The notes under the pieces were generated by a model that had not been told where the DNA came from, made no database searches, and saw only the letters and a program-made list of their open reading frames with translations. DNA of 64,000 nucleotides from Microbacterium sp. Root180 (GTDB taxonomy: Bacteria > Actinomycetota > Actinomycetes > Actinomycetales > Microbacteriaceae), in NCBI RefSeq assembly GCF_001428485.1, contig NZ_LMHS01000003.1, positions 310,001 through 374,000 on the forward strand, read 5' to 3'. Both the position numbers and the translations under genes were made by a program. Below, piece by piece: positions 29,102 to 37,473 of this stretch; position 1 is the stretch's first letter; each line of letters begins with the position of its first letter.

Positions 29102-30574
29102 TCAGTACCGGTAGTGGTCGAGCTTGTACGGTCCGTCCACCGGGACGCCGATGTAGGCCGCCTGCTCGGGCGTGAGCGTCGTCAGCTCGACCCCGAGGGC
29201 CGCGAGGTGCAGTCGCGCGACCTTCTCGTCGAGGGTCTTGGGCAGTGTGTACACGCCGATCGGGTAGTCCTCGCGCCGGGTGTAGAGCTCGAGCTGCGCG
29301 AGCACCTGGTTGGTGAAGGAGGCGCTCATCACGAACGACGGATGCCCCGTCGCGTTGCCGAGGTTCATCAGGCGTCCCTCGCTCAGGACCAGCACGCTGC
29401 GACCGGTGGGCAGTCGCCACTCGTGCACCTGGGGCTTGATCTCGATGCGCTCGGCGCCAGGGATCGCGGCAAGACCGGCCATGTCGATCTCGTCGTCGAA
29501 GTGGCCGACGTTGGCGACGATGGCGAGATGCTTGAGGCCGAGGAGGTGCTCGGGGGTCACCACGCGCGTGTTGCCGGTGCCGGTGACGACGATGTCGACC
29601 TGGTCGATGACCGACTCCAGGCGCGCGACCTGGAACCCGTCCATCGCGGCCTGAAGGGCGCAGATCGGGTCCACCTCGCCGACGATCACCCGTGCGCCCT
29701 GGCCGCGCAGCGCCTCGGCCGAGCCCTTGCCCACGTCGCCGTAGCCGGCGACGAACGCGACCTTGCCGCCGATCAGCACATCCGTGGCACGGTTGAGCCC
29801 GTCGGGCAGCGAGTGGCGGATGCCGTACGTGTTGTCGAACTTCGACTTGGTCACCGAGTCGTTGACGTTGATGGCCGGGAAGAGCAGGCGACCGGATGCC
29901 GCGAGCTCGTAGAGGCGGTGGACGCCGGTCGTCGTCTCCTCGGTCACGCCGATCAATCCCGACGCCAGGCGGGTGAAGCGCTGCGGGTCGCGCGCGAGGC
30001 TCGCGCGCAGCGTCTCGAGGACGATGCGATACTCGGCGGAGTCGGAGGCCGCGGCATCCGGAACCGCCCCCGCGCTCTCGAACTCGACGCCCCTGTGGAC
30101 CAGCAGCGTGGCGTCGCCGCCGTCGTCGAGGATGAGGTTGGGACCGTCGGCCCCCTCGGCCGACCAGTCGAAGATGCGGTCGGCGAGGCGCCAGTACTCC
30201 TCGAGAGTCTCACCCTTCCACGCGAAGACGGGCACGCCGGCGGGGGCGTCGACGGTGCCGGCGGGACCGACGACCACGGCTGCCGCGGCCTCGTCCTGCG
30301 TCGAGAAGATGTTGCAGCTGGCCCAGCGCACCTGTGCGCCCAGCGCGACGAGCGTCTCGATGAGCACGGCCGTCTGCACGGTCATGTGGAGCGACCCGGC
30401 GATGCGCGCGCCGCGCAGGGGCTGCAGCGGGCCGAACTCCTCACGCAGGGCGATGAGTCCGGGCATCTCGTTCTCAGCGAGGCGCAGCTGGTGACGACCG
30501 GCTTCGGCGAGCGAGAGGTCGGCCACCTCGAACTCGAGCGAGCGGACGGCGGCAGCGGGCGATTCGGTCGGCAT
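29102..30574 (-). CDS. ahcY: Adenosylhomocysteinase
   Basis: 490 residues, full length. It splits S-adenosylhomocysteine into adenosine and homocysteine, closing the methylation cycle. NAD-binding GYGDVGKG is at ~272-279; the catalytic region shows [14 protein letters not shown] and HFDDEIDM; the C-terminal family end KLDHYRY is intact. GAGAAT lies 6 bases before the ATG. In M. tuberculosis the homologue is Rv3248c (sahH), near mtrAB-lpqB. Confidence 0.97.
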   Translation of the reverse strand: MPTESPAAAVRSLEFEVADLSLAEAGRHQLRLAENEMPGLIALREEFGPLQPLRGARIAGSLHMTVQTAVLIETLVALGAQVRWASCNIFSTQDEAAAAVVVGPAGTVDAPAGVPVFAWKGETLEEYWRLADRIFDWSAEGADGPNLILDDGGDATLLVHRGVEFESAGAVPDAAASDSAEYRIVLETLRASLARDPQRFTRLASGLIGVTEETTTGVHRLYELAASGRLLFPAINVNDSVTKSKFDNTYGIRHSLPDGLNRATDVLIGGKVAFVAGYGDVGKGSAEALRGQGARVIVGEVDPICALQAAMDGFQVARLESVIDQVDIVVTGTGNTRVVTPEHLLGLKHLAIVANVGHFDDEIDMAGLAAIPGAERIEIKPQVHEWRLPTGRSVLVLSEGRLMNLGNATGHPSFVMSASFTNQVLAQLELYTRREDYPIGVYTLPKTLDEKVARLHLAALGVELTTLTPEQAAYIGVPVDGPYKLDHYRY

Positions 30575-30585
30575 CCGCCCATTCT

Positions 30586-30602
30586 CGCACCCGCCGGGTG
30601 CG
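30586..30602. terminator. Short hairpin between DUF3499 gene and ahcY
   Basis: CGCACCC (30586-30592) pairs with GGGTGCG (30596-30602) around a 3-base loop. Both flanking genes are leftward. Confidence 0.4.
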
Positions 30603-30614
30603 GCGTGCCGGGGT

Positions 30615-30821
30615 CTAGACGCGCAGCGTCTCGTGCCGCACGACGACCCAGCCCTTGGGCACCGACAGGCGGTCGGTGTGGATGGCGCACAGGTCGTGAG
30701 CGTGCGGGTCGGTTCCGCCGCCGAGCGGCCCCAGCGCGGCCATCTGATCGCCGTAGTCGTACGTCAGCGTCGTCACGGCCTCGCGGGCGCATCCCACCTT
30801 GGAGCAGAGTCTCTCGCGCAT
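30615..30821 (-). CDS. DUF3499 protein
   Basis: 68 residues. Cys pair in [11 protein letters not shown] and a CxxH in [10 protein letters not shown] suggest a small zinc ribbon; the rest is the DUF3499 signature ([19 protein letters not shown]). Function unknown. Rv3258c is the mycobacterial member. TAGCGT lies 7 bases before the ATG. Confidence 0.82.
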   Translation of the reverse strand: MRERLCSKVGCAREAVTTLTYDYGDQMAALGPLGGGTDPHAHDLCAIHTDRLSVPKGWVVVRHETLRV

Positions 30822-30828
30822 CGGGTCG

Positions 30829-30834
30829 ACGCTA
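30829..30834 (-). promoter_or_regulatory. -10 box of the DUF3499 gene
   Basis: TAGCGT on the minus strand, 7 bases before the ATG at 30821. Confidence 0.45.
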
Positions 30835-30907
30835 TCGTCCCCGTGATGCGGGAGCCGGATGCCGCGCCCACGGCGTGCGATTCGGCTCGATGGGCGCGCG
30901 GCGCGCC

Positions 30908-30913
30908 TAGGAT
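30908..30913 (+). promoter_or_regulatory. -10 box of leaderless gene at 30920
   Basis: TAGGAT, exactly 6 bases before the ATG at 30920. Confidence 0.55.
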
Positions 30914-30919
30914 GGTCGC

Positions 30920-31360
30920 ATGGCGTGGCGGCGGACCCGGAGCACGGAATCACCGTCCCGGCGACGCTCGCGCCACGGCCGGCACGGTCGGGAGGACCGC
31001 AGTCCGGTCGTGCGCCCGCCGCTCCCCCCGCTCGACACGAGGATCGACCGCTTCGACCTCGCCGTCGGCACCGCGGCGGAGTTCCTGCGGTCGGCGTGGC
31101 CGGAACTGCGCGACGTCAGCTTCGAGATCGCCGACATGCCACCGGCGAGCGACGACGACGGCATCCCCCGCTGGACGGCGCTGCGCGACGCGCGGCGGAT
31201 CATCGTCTACCGCCTGCCGATCGAGCGCCTGAGCCATCTGCACCGCGACGACGACCTGCACCGCCGCATGATGATCGAGAGCTGCGTGTTCCGCGCGGCG
31301 GCCGAGTACCTCGACCGCGATCCCTGGGACCTCGGCCCCGAGCGGTTCCGGTTCTTCTAG
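30920..31360 (+). CDS. Metallopeptidase-like protein without HExxH (Rv3259 type)
   Basis: 146 residues. The first ~35 are Arg/Pro-rich and disordered. The remainder resembles the actinobacterial 'metallopeptidase family' typified by Rv3259 (FEIADMPPA, RRIIVYRLPIERLSH, IESCVFRAAAEYL). The helix that in active relatives carries HExxH reads MIESCVFRAAAEY, so the zinc site is missing. It is probably not a protease. It diverges from the DUF3499 gene across 98 bases, as Rv3258c/Rv3259 do. Confidence 0.75.
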   Translation: MAWRRTRSTESPSRRRSRHGRHGREDRSPVVRPPLPPLDTRIDRFDLAVGTAAEFLRSAWPELRDVSFEIADMPPASDDDGIPRWTALRDARRIIVYRLPIERLSHLHRDDDLHRRMMIESCVFRAAAEYLDRDPWDLGPERFRFF

Positions 31361-32775
31361 GGGTAGACGACGATGTCGGGTGCCGCAGCGTCGGCGGGCC
31401 ACACCGACATGCCCGCCAGCGCGCCGTCTCCCGTCAGCGACAGTGCGGCGCGGATCCGCCCCGCGCCCGGATCCAGGACGTAGACCGTGCGCGGCGAGAG
31501 CCGGGCGGTCGTGCTGCCGTTCGCCGGCACCGTCACATCGAGGCGGTACGAGCCGTCCTCCGAGGTCAGCGAGACCTCGACCGGCTCGTCGTCGGGATTC
31601 ACGAGGGTGAGCGCGGGCGGGGGGCCGCTCGGCGCTGCGAACAGGCTCGGCACCGACACCACCGGCGACGGCGTGTACCAGGCGAAGTCGTCGCCCGCCT
31701 CGTACCCGGTCGCCTGCCACACCGCGGCCACCAGCGGCTCGCCGGCCTCGACGCGGACCGTGTAGGTGCCCACCGGGAGGCCGCCGAGGTCGACCTCCAC
31801 GGGCTGACCTGCGACCAGCGCCACCTCCTCCGGCTCCCGCGCCGGATCGTCCCGGCCGACGGGTGTCACGGTGATCGACGCCGTGGCATCGGCGGACGGC
31901 GCGAGCATCCGCAGCACGGTCGCGACGTCCGAGGCGCCGTCCGCTCCCGGGGCGCGCGTGACCGCGACGCCGGTGATCGTCTGCTCGGCGAGCGGCTCCG
32001 GGATCGAGCTGACCTGATCCACGCCGCCCGGGGTCAGTGTGCGCGTGATGCTCGCCTGCAGCGACGCGTGCACGGGGGCGCCGGCCGCCGAGACCCGCAC
32101 CACCGGGCTCGCCTCGCCGAGGACCAGACCCGCCAGCGGGATCGCGCGCTGCGTTCCCGGGGCCACGACGACATCGGTGCCGCCGGGCGGCGTCTGCGCT
32201 CCGGCGGCGCCGAAGACGCTGAGCTGCACCGTGGCGGGAACCACCCCCGGGTTCGACAGCAGAACGAGGTCGGCGGCTCCGGTCTCGCCCGACCCTCCGA
32301 CGAGCCACGACTCGAGGAGCGGCGGGCGGCACGCGGATGCCGCGAATCCGGCGAGATCGTCCGCCGAGACGATCGCCGAGCCCGCCGCGCCGACGTCCAC
32401 CCGCTCCCGGTCCTGGGGCGGCGCGGTGAAGACCTGCGGACCGTCGCCGAGGTCCTGTCCGTCGAGGGCGAGCACGGTCTCGGTCGGCGGCGGAGCGCCT
32501 TCGCCCACACCGCTGGTCACCTGCTGGGAGGCCGCGATCGACACGGCCCCCGCCTGTGCGACATCCCTGCCGACGGTCAGCAGCGGCCCGTCGCAGGCGA
32601 CGACGGACGCGGCCGGGGCAGGCTGGGCCGATACGGACGCCGGCTCGCGCGCCACGGTCGGCCACGGCAGCGTGACAGCGGTCGCCACGGCGACCACGGC
32701 GGCCGCCGACACGACCGTTCCGGCCAGCAGCCGGGTGCTCGTCGTCGCCCAGCGGAACATGCGCCGATCGCTCAT
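31357..32775 (-). CDS. DUF5719 surface protein
   Basis: 472 residues. A membrane anchor (~18-42) is followed by an exported Ala/Val/Thr/Gly-rich region with beta-sandwich-like repeats, the DUF5719 pattern. It follows the large GT2 gene with a 4-base overlap, so they are coupled. Its 3' end overlaps the convergent gene at 31360 by 4 bases. Function unknown; an exported partner of the glycosyltransferase is a reasonable guess. Confidence 0.78.
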   Translation of the reverse strand: MSDRRMFRWATTSTRLLAGTVVSAAAVVAVATAVTLPWPTVAREPASVSAQPAPAASVVACDGPLLTVGRDVAQAGAVSIAASQQVTSGVGEGAPPPTETVLALDGQDLGDGPQVFTAPPQDRERVDVGAAGSAIVSADDLAGFAASACRPPLLESWLVGGSGETGAADLVLLSNPGVVPATVQLSVFGAAGAQTPPGGTDVVVAPGTQRAIPLAGLVLGEASPVVRVSAAGAPVHASLQASITRTLTPGGVDQVSSIPEPLAEQTITGVAVTRAPGADGASDVATVLRMLAPSADATASITVTPVGRDDPAREPEEVALVAGQPVEVDLGGLPVGTYTVRVEAGEPLVAAVWQATGYEAGDDFAWYTPSPVVSVPSLFAAPSGPPPALTLVNPDDEPVEVSLTSEDGSYRLDVTVPANGSTTARLSPRTVYVLDPGAGRIRAALSLTGDGALAGMSVWPADAAAPDIVVYP

Positions 32776-35624
32776 CGACCCTCCTGCCAATGCGGGCCGA
32801 CGACGCGCGGCGTCTGCCGCGCCTCGCGACGCGACGCGCTCGTGGGAAGGGCGAGCAGGAGCGCTGCCGCCAGGACGGCGATCTGCGCGGCGGTGATGAG
32901 CGCCGCGGTGGCATGAACGGATGCCGCCACCGCCGGACGGGGCGCCGGCTCGGAGGTCACTCGCCACAGCGCCCCCTTGGTCGTCTCACCCACGGCGTCG
33001 AGGGTGTCGCGCTGATCCAGCGCGGTCGTCGCCGACAGTCGCATGGTGCGGGCGGTGTCGGACTCGGGCGCTGTCGCCGGTGCGACGAGGACGAACGAGA
33101 TCCCGCGCTCGGCGAGCTCGGCCACGACGTCGTCTGCCGACGAGGTCACCAGATCGGCGGCGAGCTCGGCAAGGTCGGCGGCCTGCTCGTCGGGCTCCGT
33201 GCGGGTCGAGAGCAGCGTGGTCTGACCGCCGATCGTCTCGCTCCCGCCCCAGACGACCTGCGCCGACACTCCCCCGGCGTTCTGCGGCGTGAGCACGATC
33301 GTGCCGACGTCCGGATCGTCGTTCCCCTCGGCCGCGACGTACGCGGGGAGGGTGGATTCCGGTCCGTTCGTGAGCAGCGCGGTGCCGCGCGTCATCGCCG
33401 TGAGTGAGGGAACGGCGAGCACGGCGATGCCGAGGAGGGCGACCGTCGCCGCCAGGCCGCGGACGAGCCGGAGGCGAGGGGCGAGTCCGGCGTCCAGCGC
33501 GACGGCTGCCGCGCCGATCGCACCGAGCCACGCGAGGCTCAGGCCGCCGCCGGGCCAGATGGCCACCGCGGTGGACTGATCGAACGAGACCGCGATCCCC
33601 ACGGCGGCGAACGCGGTGGTCATTCCGAGGGCGGTCACGACCAGGAGGGTGATGCCGGCTGCCCAGCGCTGGGTGAGCGGGGAGATCAGGGCGAGCAGCG
33701 CAACGGGAGCGACCAGGAGCGGGACCCACCACGTCGGGCCCTCGGGAAGCAGAGTGGTCCACCCGGCGAGATCGGGCGTGGGGATGCCCGCGGCGAGGAG
33801 CGCCCGTCCCGCGGCATCCGGAGCGACCTGCGGTCCTGCCCACGGCACGCCCGGATCCGAGAGCAGTCCCCACAGCTCGCCCCGACGAGACGCGCTCCAG
33901 ACCAGGGGCGCGAAGAGCACCACCGCCGGGACGATCATCCAGATGAGCCGCGCCACGCCCCGTCCGCCGCGCAGCACCACCGCGAGGACGATCGATCCCG
34001 CCCATGCGACGACCAGTGCGGGAGCGAGGGACGGCGAGACCGCGAGCACCGCCGCGAGAAGGAGCGATGCCGCCCCCGCCCCCGCCCACGAACGATGCGC
34101 GACCGACCCCGCGAGGAAGAGCCACGGGAGCAGCAGATGAGCGAGCACGGCGGAGGGACGGCCCTGGGTGAGTGCCACCAGGAACGCGGGCGACAGCGCC
34201 CACAGCACCCCCACCATGAGCCGCAGCACGGACCTGTCCGTCACGCGCGTCGCAGCGAACCATCCGCCGAGCGCTGCCAGCGGCAGCGCGATGATCCACA
34301 GGATCACGACGGCGCGCGACGGCGCCCACGGCGACAGCGAGCCGAGGACCGCGATGACCCCCGCGAAGGGATCGGCGGGTCCGATCGTGTCGAGCCCGAG
34401 CGCCCGCTGGCCGTACGCGGCATCCGTCCACAGCTGGAAGACGGCGGTGCGCAGCGGCTGCAGCGCGCCGCCGCCCACCGTGGTCCACGCGAGGAGAGCA
34501 GGGAAAGCGGCTATCGAGGCGACGAGCGCGCCCAGCACCAGCCACGCCGCCCCGCCCGAGAAGAACCGCAGTTCGGACCGTCGCGGGGTTCCGACGACGG
34601 TGTCGGCCGGCTCGTGTCCGAACTGCTCACGCAGCTCGGAGCCCGTCGTGCGCAGGGGCGCGAGCTGGGCCCACGATGTGCGCTTGGTCTGCGCGAGCCG
34701 CCTCCGGCTGCGCGACACCGCGACGGGCCGGAACATCGCCACCGCGGCCGCGCCCCACTCGGGAAGGATGCTGCCCGGCTCCTTGCGAACGAGATCGACG
34801 ACAGTCCGCCACACGGCGAGGGGCAGGATCGCGAGCCAGTGCAGCGGCACGGCCACCGCGGGCGCGTAGGAAAGCCGCCGGTGCAGCTGGGCGACGCGTG
34901 ACGAGTACGCCCGGCGTCGGCGCCGCGGGGCGGTCAGCGCGGAAGGCTGGCCCGCCACGCCGTCTCCCGCCGTCGCCACGATGGCCGTCGGAGCCAGCTC
35001 GACCCGCGCACCCGCGAGGCGTGCGCGCACGCCGAGGTCGAGTCCTTCGTCGGCGCCGTGCAGTGCGGGGTCGATGCCGCCCAGCTCACGCCACGCGTCC
35101 GCGCGCACGAGGAGGCCCCGGACGTCAGCGCCCAGCACATCGGCGCCGCCGTCGTGCTGGCCCTGGTCGAGCTCGCCGTCGGCGAGTCCGATCGACCGCC
35201 CGAACCGCGTCATCCCCACGCCGAGGGAGACGATCTCGGAGCGATCGTCCCAGCGCACGAGCTTCGGCGCGGCGAACGCCGCGGACGGCGACAGCTCGAG
35301 CGCGCCCGCGAGGCGAGCCAGCGTCTCACGCTCGGGAGCGGTGTCCTGGGCGAGGAGCCACACCGCATCGCCGTCGAGGCGCGGCGCGACGAGCGCGATG
35401 GCAGAGGCGAAACCCGTCGACGACGGGGCCTCGATCACGGATTCGGCGAGCGAGGTCCGCGCGACCTCGGCGAGTGTCTCATCGCCGCCGCACAGCACGA
35501 TCGTGAGGACATCGACGGGACGGCTCTGCTCCGTCAGCGCCGCCAGTGTGCGCCGCAGGTGATACGCGGCCGGCGTGCGGCCGTCGGGACGCACGACGAG
35601 GATGGCGTGTACTCGGACGGGCAT
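32772..35624 (-). CDS. Large GT2 glycosyltransferase with multi-pass membrane domain
   Basis: 950 residues. The N-terminal ~240 are a GT2-like GT-A domain, though the usual DxD is weak (GDAVWLLAQDTAPERE). Then come about a dozen membrane helices (~360-760), an extracytoplasmic domain (~760-880) and a final helix before a basic tail. Such fusions are predicted to transfer sugars to envelope glycans or lipids. The DUF5719 gene follows immediately. TAGGCT is 9 bases upstream of the ATG. Confidence 0.85.
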   Translation of the reverse strand: MPVRVHAILVVRPDGRTPAAYHLRRTLAALTEQSRPVDVLTIVLCGGDETLAEVARTSLAESVIEAPSSTGFASAIALVAPRLDGDAVWLLAQDTAPERETLARLAGALELSPSAAFAAPKLVRWDDRSEIVSLGVGMTRFGRSIGLADGELDQGQHDGGADVLGADVRGLLVRADAWRELGGIDPALHGADEGLDLGVRARLAGARVELAPTAIVATAGDGVAGQPSALTAPRRRRRAYSSRVAQLHRRLSYAPAVAVPLHWLAILPLAVWRTVVDLVRKEPGSILPEWGAAAVAMFRPVAVSRSRRRLAQTKRTSWAQLAPLRTTGSELREQFGHEPADTVVGTPRRSELRFFSGGAAWLVLGALVASIAAFPALLAWTTVGGGALQPLRTAVFQLWTDAAYGQRALGLDTIGPADPFAGVIAVLGSLSPWAPSRAVVILWIIALPLAALGGWFAATRVTDRSVLRLMVGVLWALSPAFLVALTQGRPSAVLAHLLLPWLFLAGSVAHRSWAGAGAASLLLAAVLAVSPSLAPALVVAWAGSIVLAVVLRGGRGVARLIWMIVPAVVLFAPLVWSASRRGELWGLLSDPGVPWAGPQVAPDAAGRALLAAGIPTPDLAGWTTLLPEGPTWWVPLLVAPVALLALISPLTQRWAAGITLLVVTALGMTTAFAAVGIAVSFDQSTAVAIWPGGGLSLAWLGAIGAAAVALDAGLAPRLRLVRGLAATVALLGIAVLAVPSLTAMTRGTALLTNGPESTLPAYVAAEGNDDPDVGTIVLTPQNAGGVSAQVVWGGSETIGGQTTLLSTRTEPDEQAADLAELAADLVTSSADDVVAELAERGISFVLVAPATAPESDTARTMRLSATTALDQRDTLDAVGETTKGALWRVTSEPAPRPAVAASVHATAALITAAQIAVLAAALLLALPTSASRREARQTPRVVGPHWQEGR

Positions 35625-35670
35625 GACGTGGTCAGCCTAGGCGGCATCCGCACGACCCGCGGCCGCACGC

Positions 35671-35694
35671 GCCGATCGAGTCGGATCGATCGGC
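35671..35694. terminator. Hairpin after whiB
   Basis: GCCGATCGA (35671-35679) pairs with TCGATCGGC (35686-35694) across a 6-base loop. It lies between the whiB stop and the GT2 start, both leftward. Confidence 0.5.
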
Positions 35695-35716
35695 GAAAGA
35701 GCCGGATGCTGTCGGA

Positions 35717-36040
35717 TCAGCCGGCGCGGCGCTTGAGCTTGCGGCGCTCGCGCTCGCTCAGGCCGCCCCAGATGCCGAAGCGCTCATCGTTCTGGAGCGC
35801 GTACTCGAGGCACTCGCCGCGGACGTCGCACGTGCCGCAGACGCGCTTGGCGTCGCGCGTGGATCCGCCCTTCTCCGGGAAGAAGGCCTCGGGGTCGGTC
35901 TGGGAGCAGAGCGCATCGGTCTGCCAGGAGAGCGGATTGTCGTCACCCTCGATCGGTCGGCGGACACCTGGGACCCCGAGCTGGACCGGATCGACGAACC
36001 AGTTGTCGGGAACGCCGGAACGGTATTGCGACGCCGTCAT
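35717..36040 (-). CDS. whiB: WhiB2-type iron-sulfur regulator
   Basis: 107 residues. Four Cys ligands for a [4Fe-4S] cluster are at C45, C68, C71 and C77 (RVCGTCDVRGEC), followed by the GIWGG turn (89-93) and a basic C-terminus (ERERRKLKRRAG). WhiB2/WhmD/WhiB of this type controls septation in mycobacteria and streptomycetes by partnering the principal sigma factor. The ATG at 36040 has GGGGAGT upstream; a longer frame was rejected because it runs back into the leader. Confidence 0.92.
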   Translation of the reverse strand: MTASQYRSGVPDNWFVDPVQLGVPGVRRPIEGDDNPLSWQTDALCSQTDPEAFFPEKGGSTRDAKRVCGTCDVRGECLEYALQNDERFGIWGGLSERERRKLKRRAG

Positions 36041-36090
36041 CTCGTACTCCCCCCGGGGATACCCCTCCACGCGGTGTGCGTGTTGGAGTA

Positions 36091-36119
36091 ATTACACCGG
36101 TGTAGTTCGCTCAGGTCAA
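36091..36119 (-). promoter_or_regulatory. whiB promoter
   Basis: TTGACC (36114-36119) and TGTAAT (36091-36096) on the minus strand, spaced 17 bases: the best sigma70-type promoter in the window. Start about 36084, leaving a ~44-base leader. Confidence 0.75.
36093..36104. promoter_or_regulatory. Palindromic operator in the whiB promoter
   Basis: TACACCGGTGTA is a perfect 12-base palindrome overlapping the -10 box and spacer of whiB. The regulator is not identified; it does not fit the BldD consensus because of its even centre. Confidence 0.6.
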
Positions 36120-36214
36120 GTCGCAGATACTAAAGGCTCAACTCGCTCTTGAACCTTCGCGACTCGCCGTCGGCGCGTCGCCGTGTGATAACGGTCCGAT
36201 GAGAAGTCCATCAT

Positions 36215-37390
36215 CTACGCGGAGGAGCGAGCGCTCTCCCCCGCTGCGGCGATGAAGACCTCTCCGTCGCCCTGCAGGAGGATCGACTTCTCGTCGGGGG
36301 TGACGAGCACGGCGGCTCCAGGGGCGAGCGTCTCGGCCGCGCGGCTCGCCGACCCCGTCACGGTGATCGTGCCGGCCGTGCCGAGCACGATCGACGCGCC
36401 GTGGACCGGTCGCACGAGCTCGCCGTGCGCGCCGCCCAGCGTCACCCGATCCAGCACGAAATCGCTCACGGGCACGTCGAATCGCCCGACCTGCGCGGCG
36501 ACGACGCTCGGCTCGATGATCGGCGGCGTGCGCGGGGCGTCGTCGATCACGTCGAGCAGCTCCGCCACGGCGATGTGCTTGGACGTGAGCCCGCCCCGCA
36601 GCACGTTGTCGCTGGCTGCCATCAGCTCGACCCCGAGCCCCTCGAGGTAGGCGTGCAGCACGCCTGCCGGCACGAACAGTCCCTCGCCACGGCGGAGGGT
36701 CACGAGGTTCATCAGCAGCGCGACCACGATGCCGGGGTCGCCCGGGAATCGCTCCTGCAGTGTACGGACGACGGAGAGCTCGGCACGGAACTCGTCGGAC
36801 GTCGCGGCCACCGCCGCCGCGATCACGTCGCGCACGTCTCCCCGGGCTTCGGGCGACAGCACCCAGGCGAGCACATCACGGAGCGCGACATCGGACACTC
36901 CCAGGCGCTCCTCGAGGGGGCGCCCGCCGGCACCGAGCGCCTTCACGAGGCGACGGCTGGCCTCGACCTCCCGCAGCCCCGCCAGCGCAAGGAACTCGTC
37001 GCTCACGGCGACGATCAGCTCCGGCTTGTGGTTCTCGTCGCGATAGACGCGCCCGTCGGCATCGCGCGGGATACCCGCGGCCTCCTCCCGCGCGAATCCC
37101 GCCTGCGCCTGCGGCTTCGACGGGTGCGCCTGGATCGACAGAGCGGATGCCGCGCCCAGCAGCTTCAGAAGGTAGGGCAGATGCTCCGGAGCACCGGCGT
37201 CTCGGCCCTCGTCGGCCAGCCACACGTCGAGAGTGCGGCCGTCGGGCGTGATCGAGGGATCGCCGGGATGATCGCCGAACCACACTTCGGCCTCGGGGCG
37301 ACCGGTGGGCGCTCGGCCCTCCAGCCCCGCGATGAGCGTGGCCGACCCCCACGCGTAGTCGCGGGGTTCGTTCGTGAGCGGCACGAGCAT
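36215..37390 (-). CDS. manA: Mannose-6-phosphate isomerase, class I
   Basis: 391 residues. It interconverts fructose-6-P and mannose-6-P, feeding GDP-mannose for glycans. Zinc ligands are visible in SIQAHPSKPQ (Gln87, His89), ENHKPE and the C-terminal LHAY (~245). The start at MLVPLTNEP is set by TACGCT exactly 6 bases before its ATG; the longer frame adds a low-complexity stretch. M. tuberculosis manA is Rv3255c, in the same neighbourhood. Confidence 0.93.
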   Translation of the reverse strand: MLVPLTNEPRDYAWGSATLIAGLEGRAPTGRPEAEVWFGDHPGDPSITPDGRTLDVWLADEGRDAGAPEHLPYLLKLLGAASALSIQAHPSKPQAQAGFAREEAAGIPRDADGRVYRDENHKPELIVAVSDEFLALAGLREVEASRRLVKALGAGGRPLEERLGVSDVALRDVLAWVLSPEARGDVRDVIAAAVAATSDEFRAELSVVRTLQERFPGDPGIVVALLMNLVTLRRGEGLFVPAGVLHAYLEGLGVELMAASDNVLRGGLTSKHIAVAELLDVIDDAPRTPPIIEPSVVAAQVGRFDVPVSDFVLDRVTLGGAHGELVRPVHGASIVLGTAGTITVTGSASRAAETLAPGAAVLVTPDEKSILLQGDGEVFIAAAGESARSSA

Positions 37391-37396
37391 GCCTCC

Positions 37397-37402
37397 AGCG
37401 TA
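37397..37402 (-). promoter_or_regulatory. -10 box of leaderless manA
   Basis: TACGCT on the minus strand, 6 bases before the ATG at 37390. Confidence 0.5.
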
Positions 37403-37460
37403 CGGCGGCGCCGCCCCGGCTCCGGGCCTGAGCCGCACCGGATCCGCAGGTTCGCGGGAG

Positions 37461-37466
37461 TAGCCT
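37461..37466 (+). promoter_or_regulatory. -10 box of the ligase-like gene at 37474
   Basis: TAGCCT, 7 bases before the ATG at 37474. Confidence 0.45.
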
Positions 37467-37473
37467 GGGAGCG

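Noticed and set aside
30575..30614. S-adenosylhomocysteine riboswitch ahead of ahcY
   Set aside because: Only 40 bases separate ahcY from the upstream gene and a GAGAAT box lies 6 bases before the ATG, leaving no leader for a riboswitch.
28724..30910. Plus-strand open frame of 728 codons opposite ahcY
   Set aside because: Antisense to adenosylhomocysteinase, no recognisable domain.
36091..36106. BldD-type box at the whiB promoter
   Set aside because: The palindrome has an even centre and lacks the required bases in the middle and right arm.
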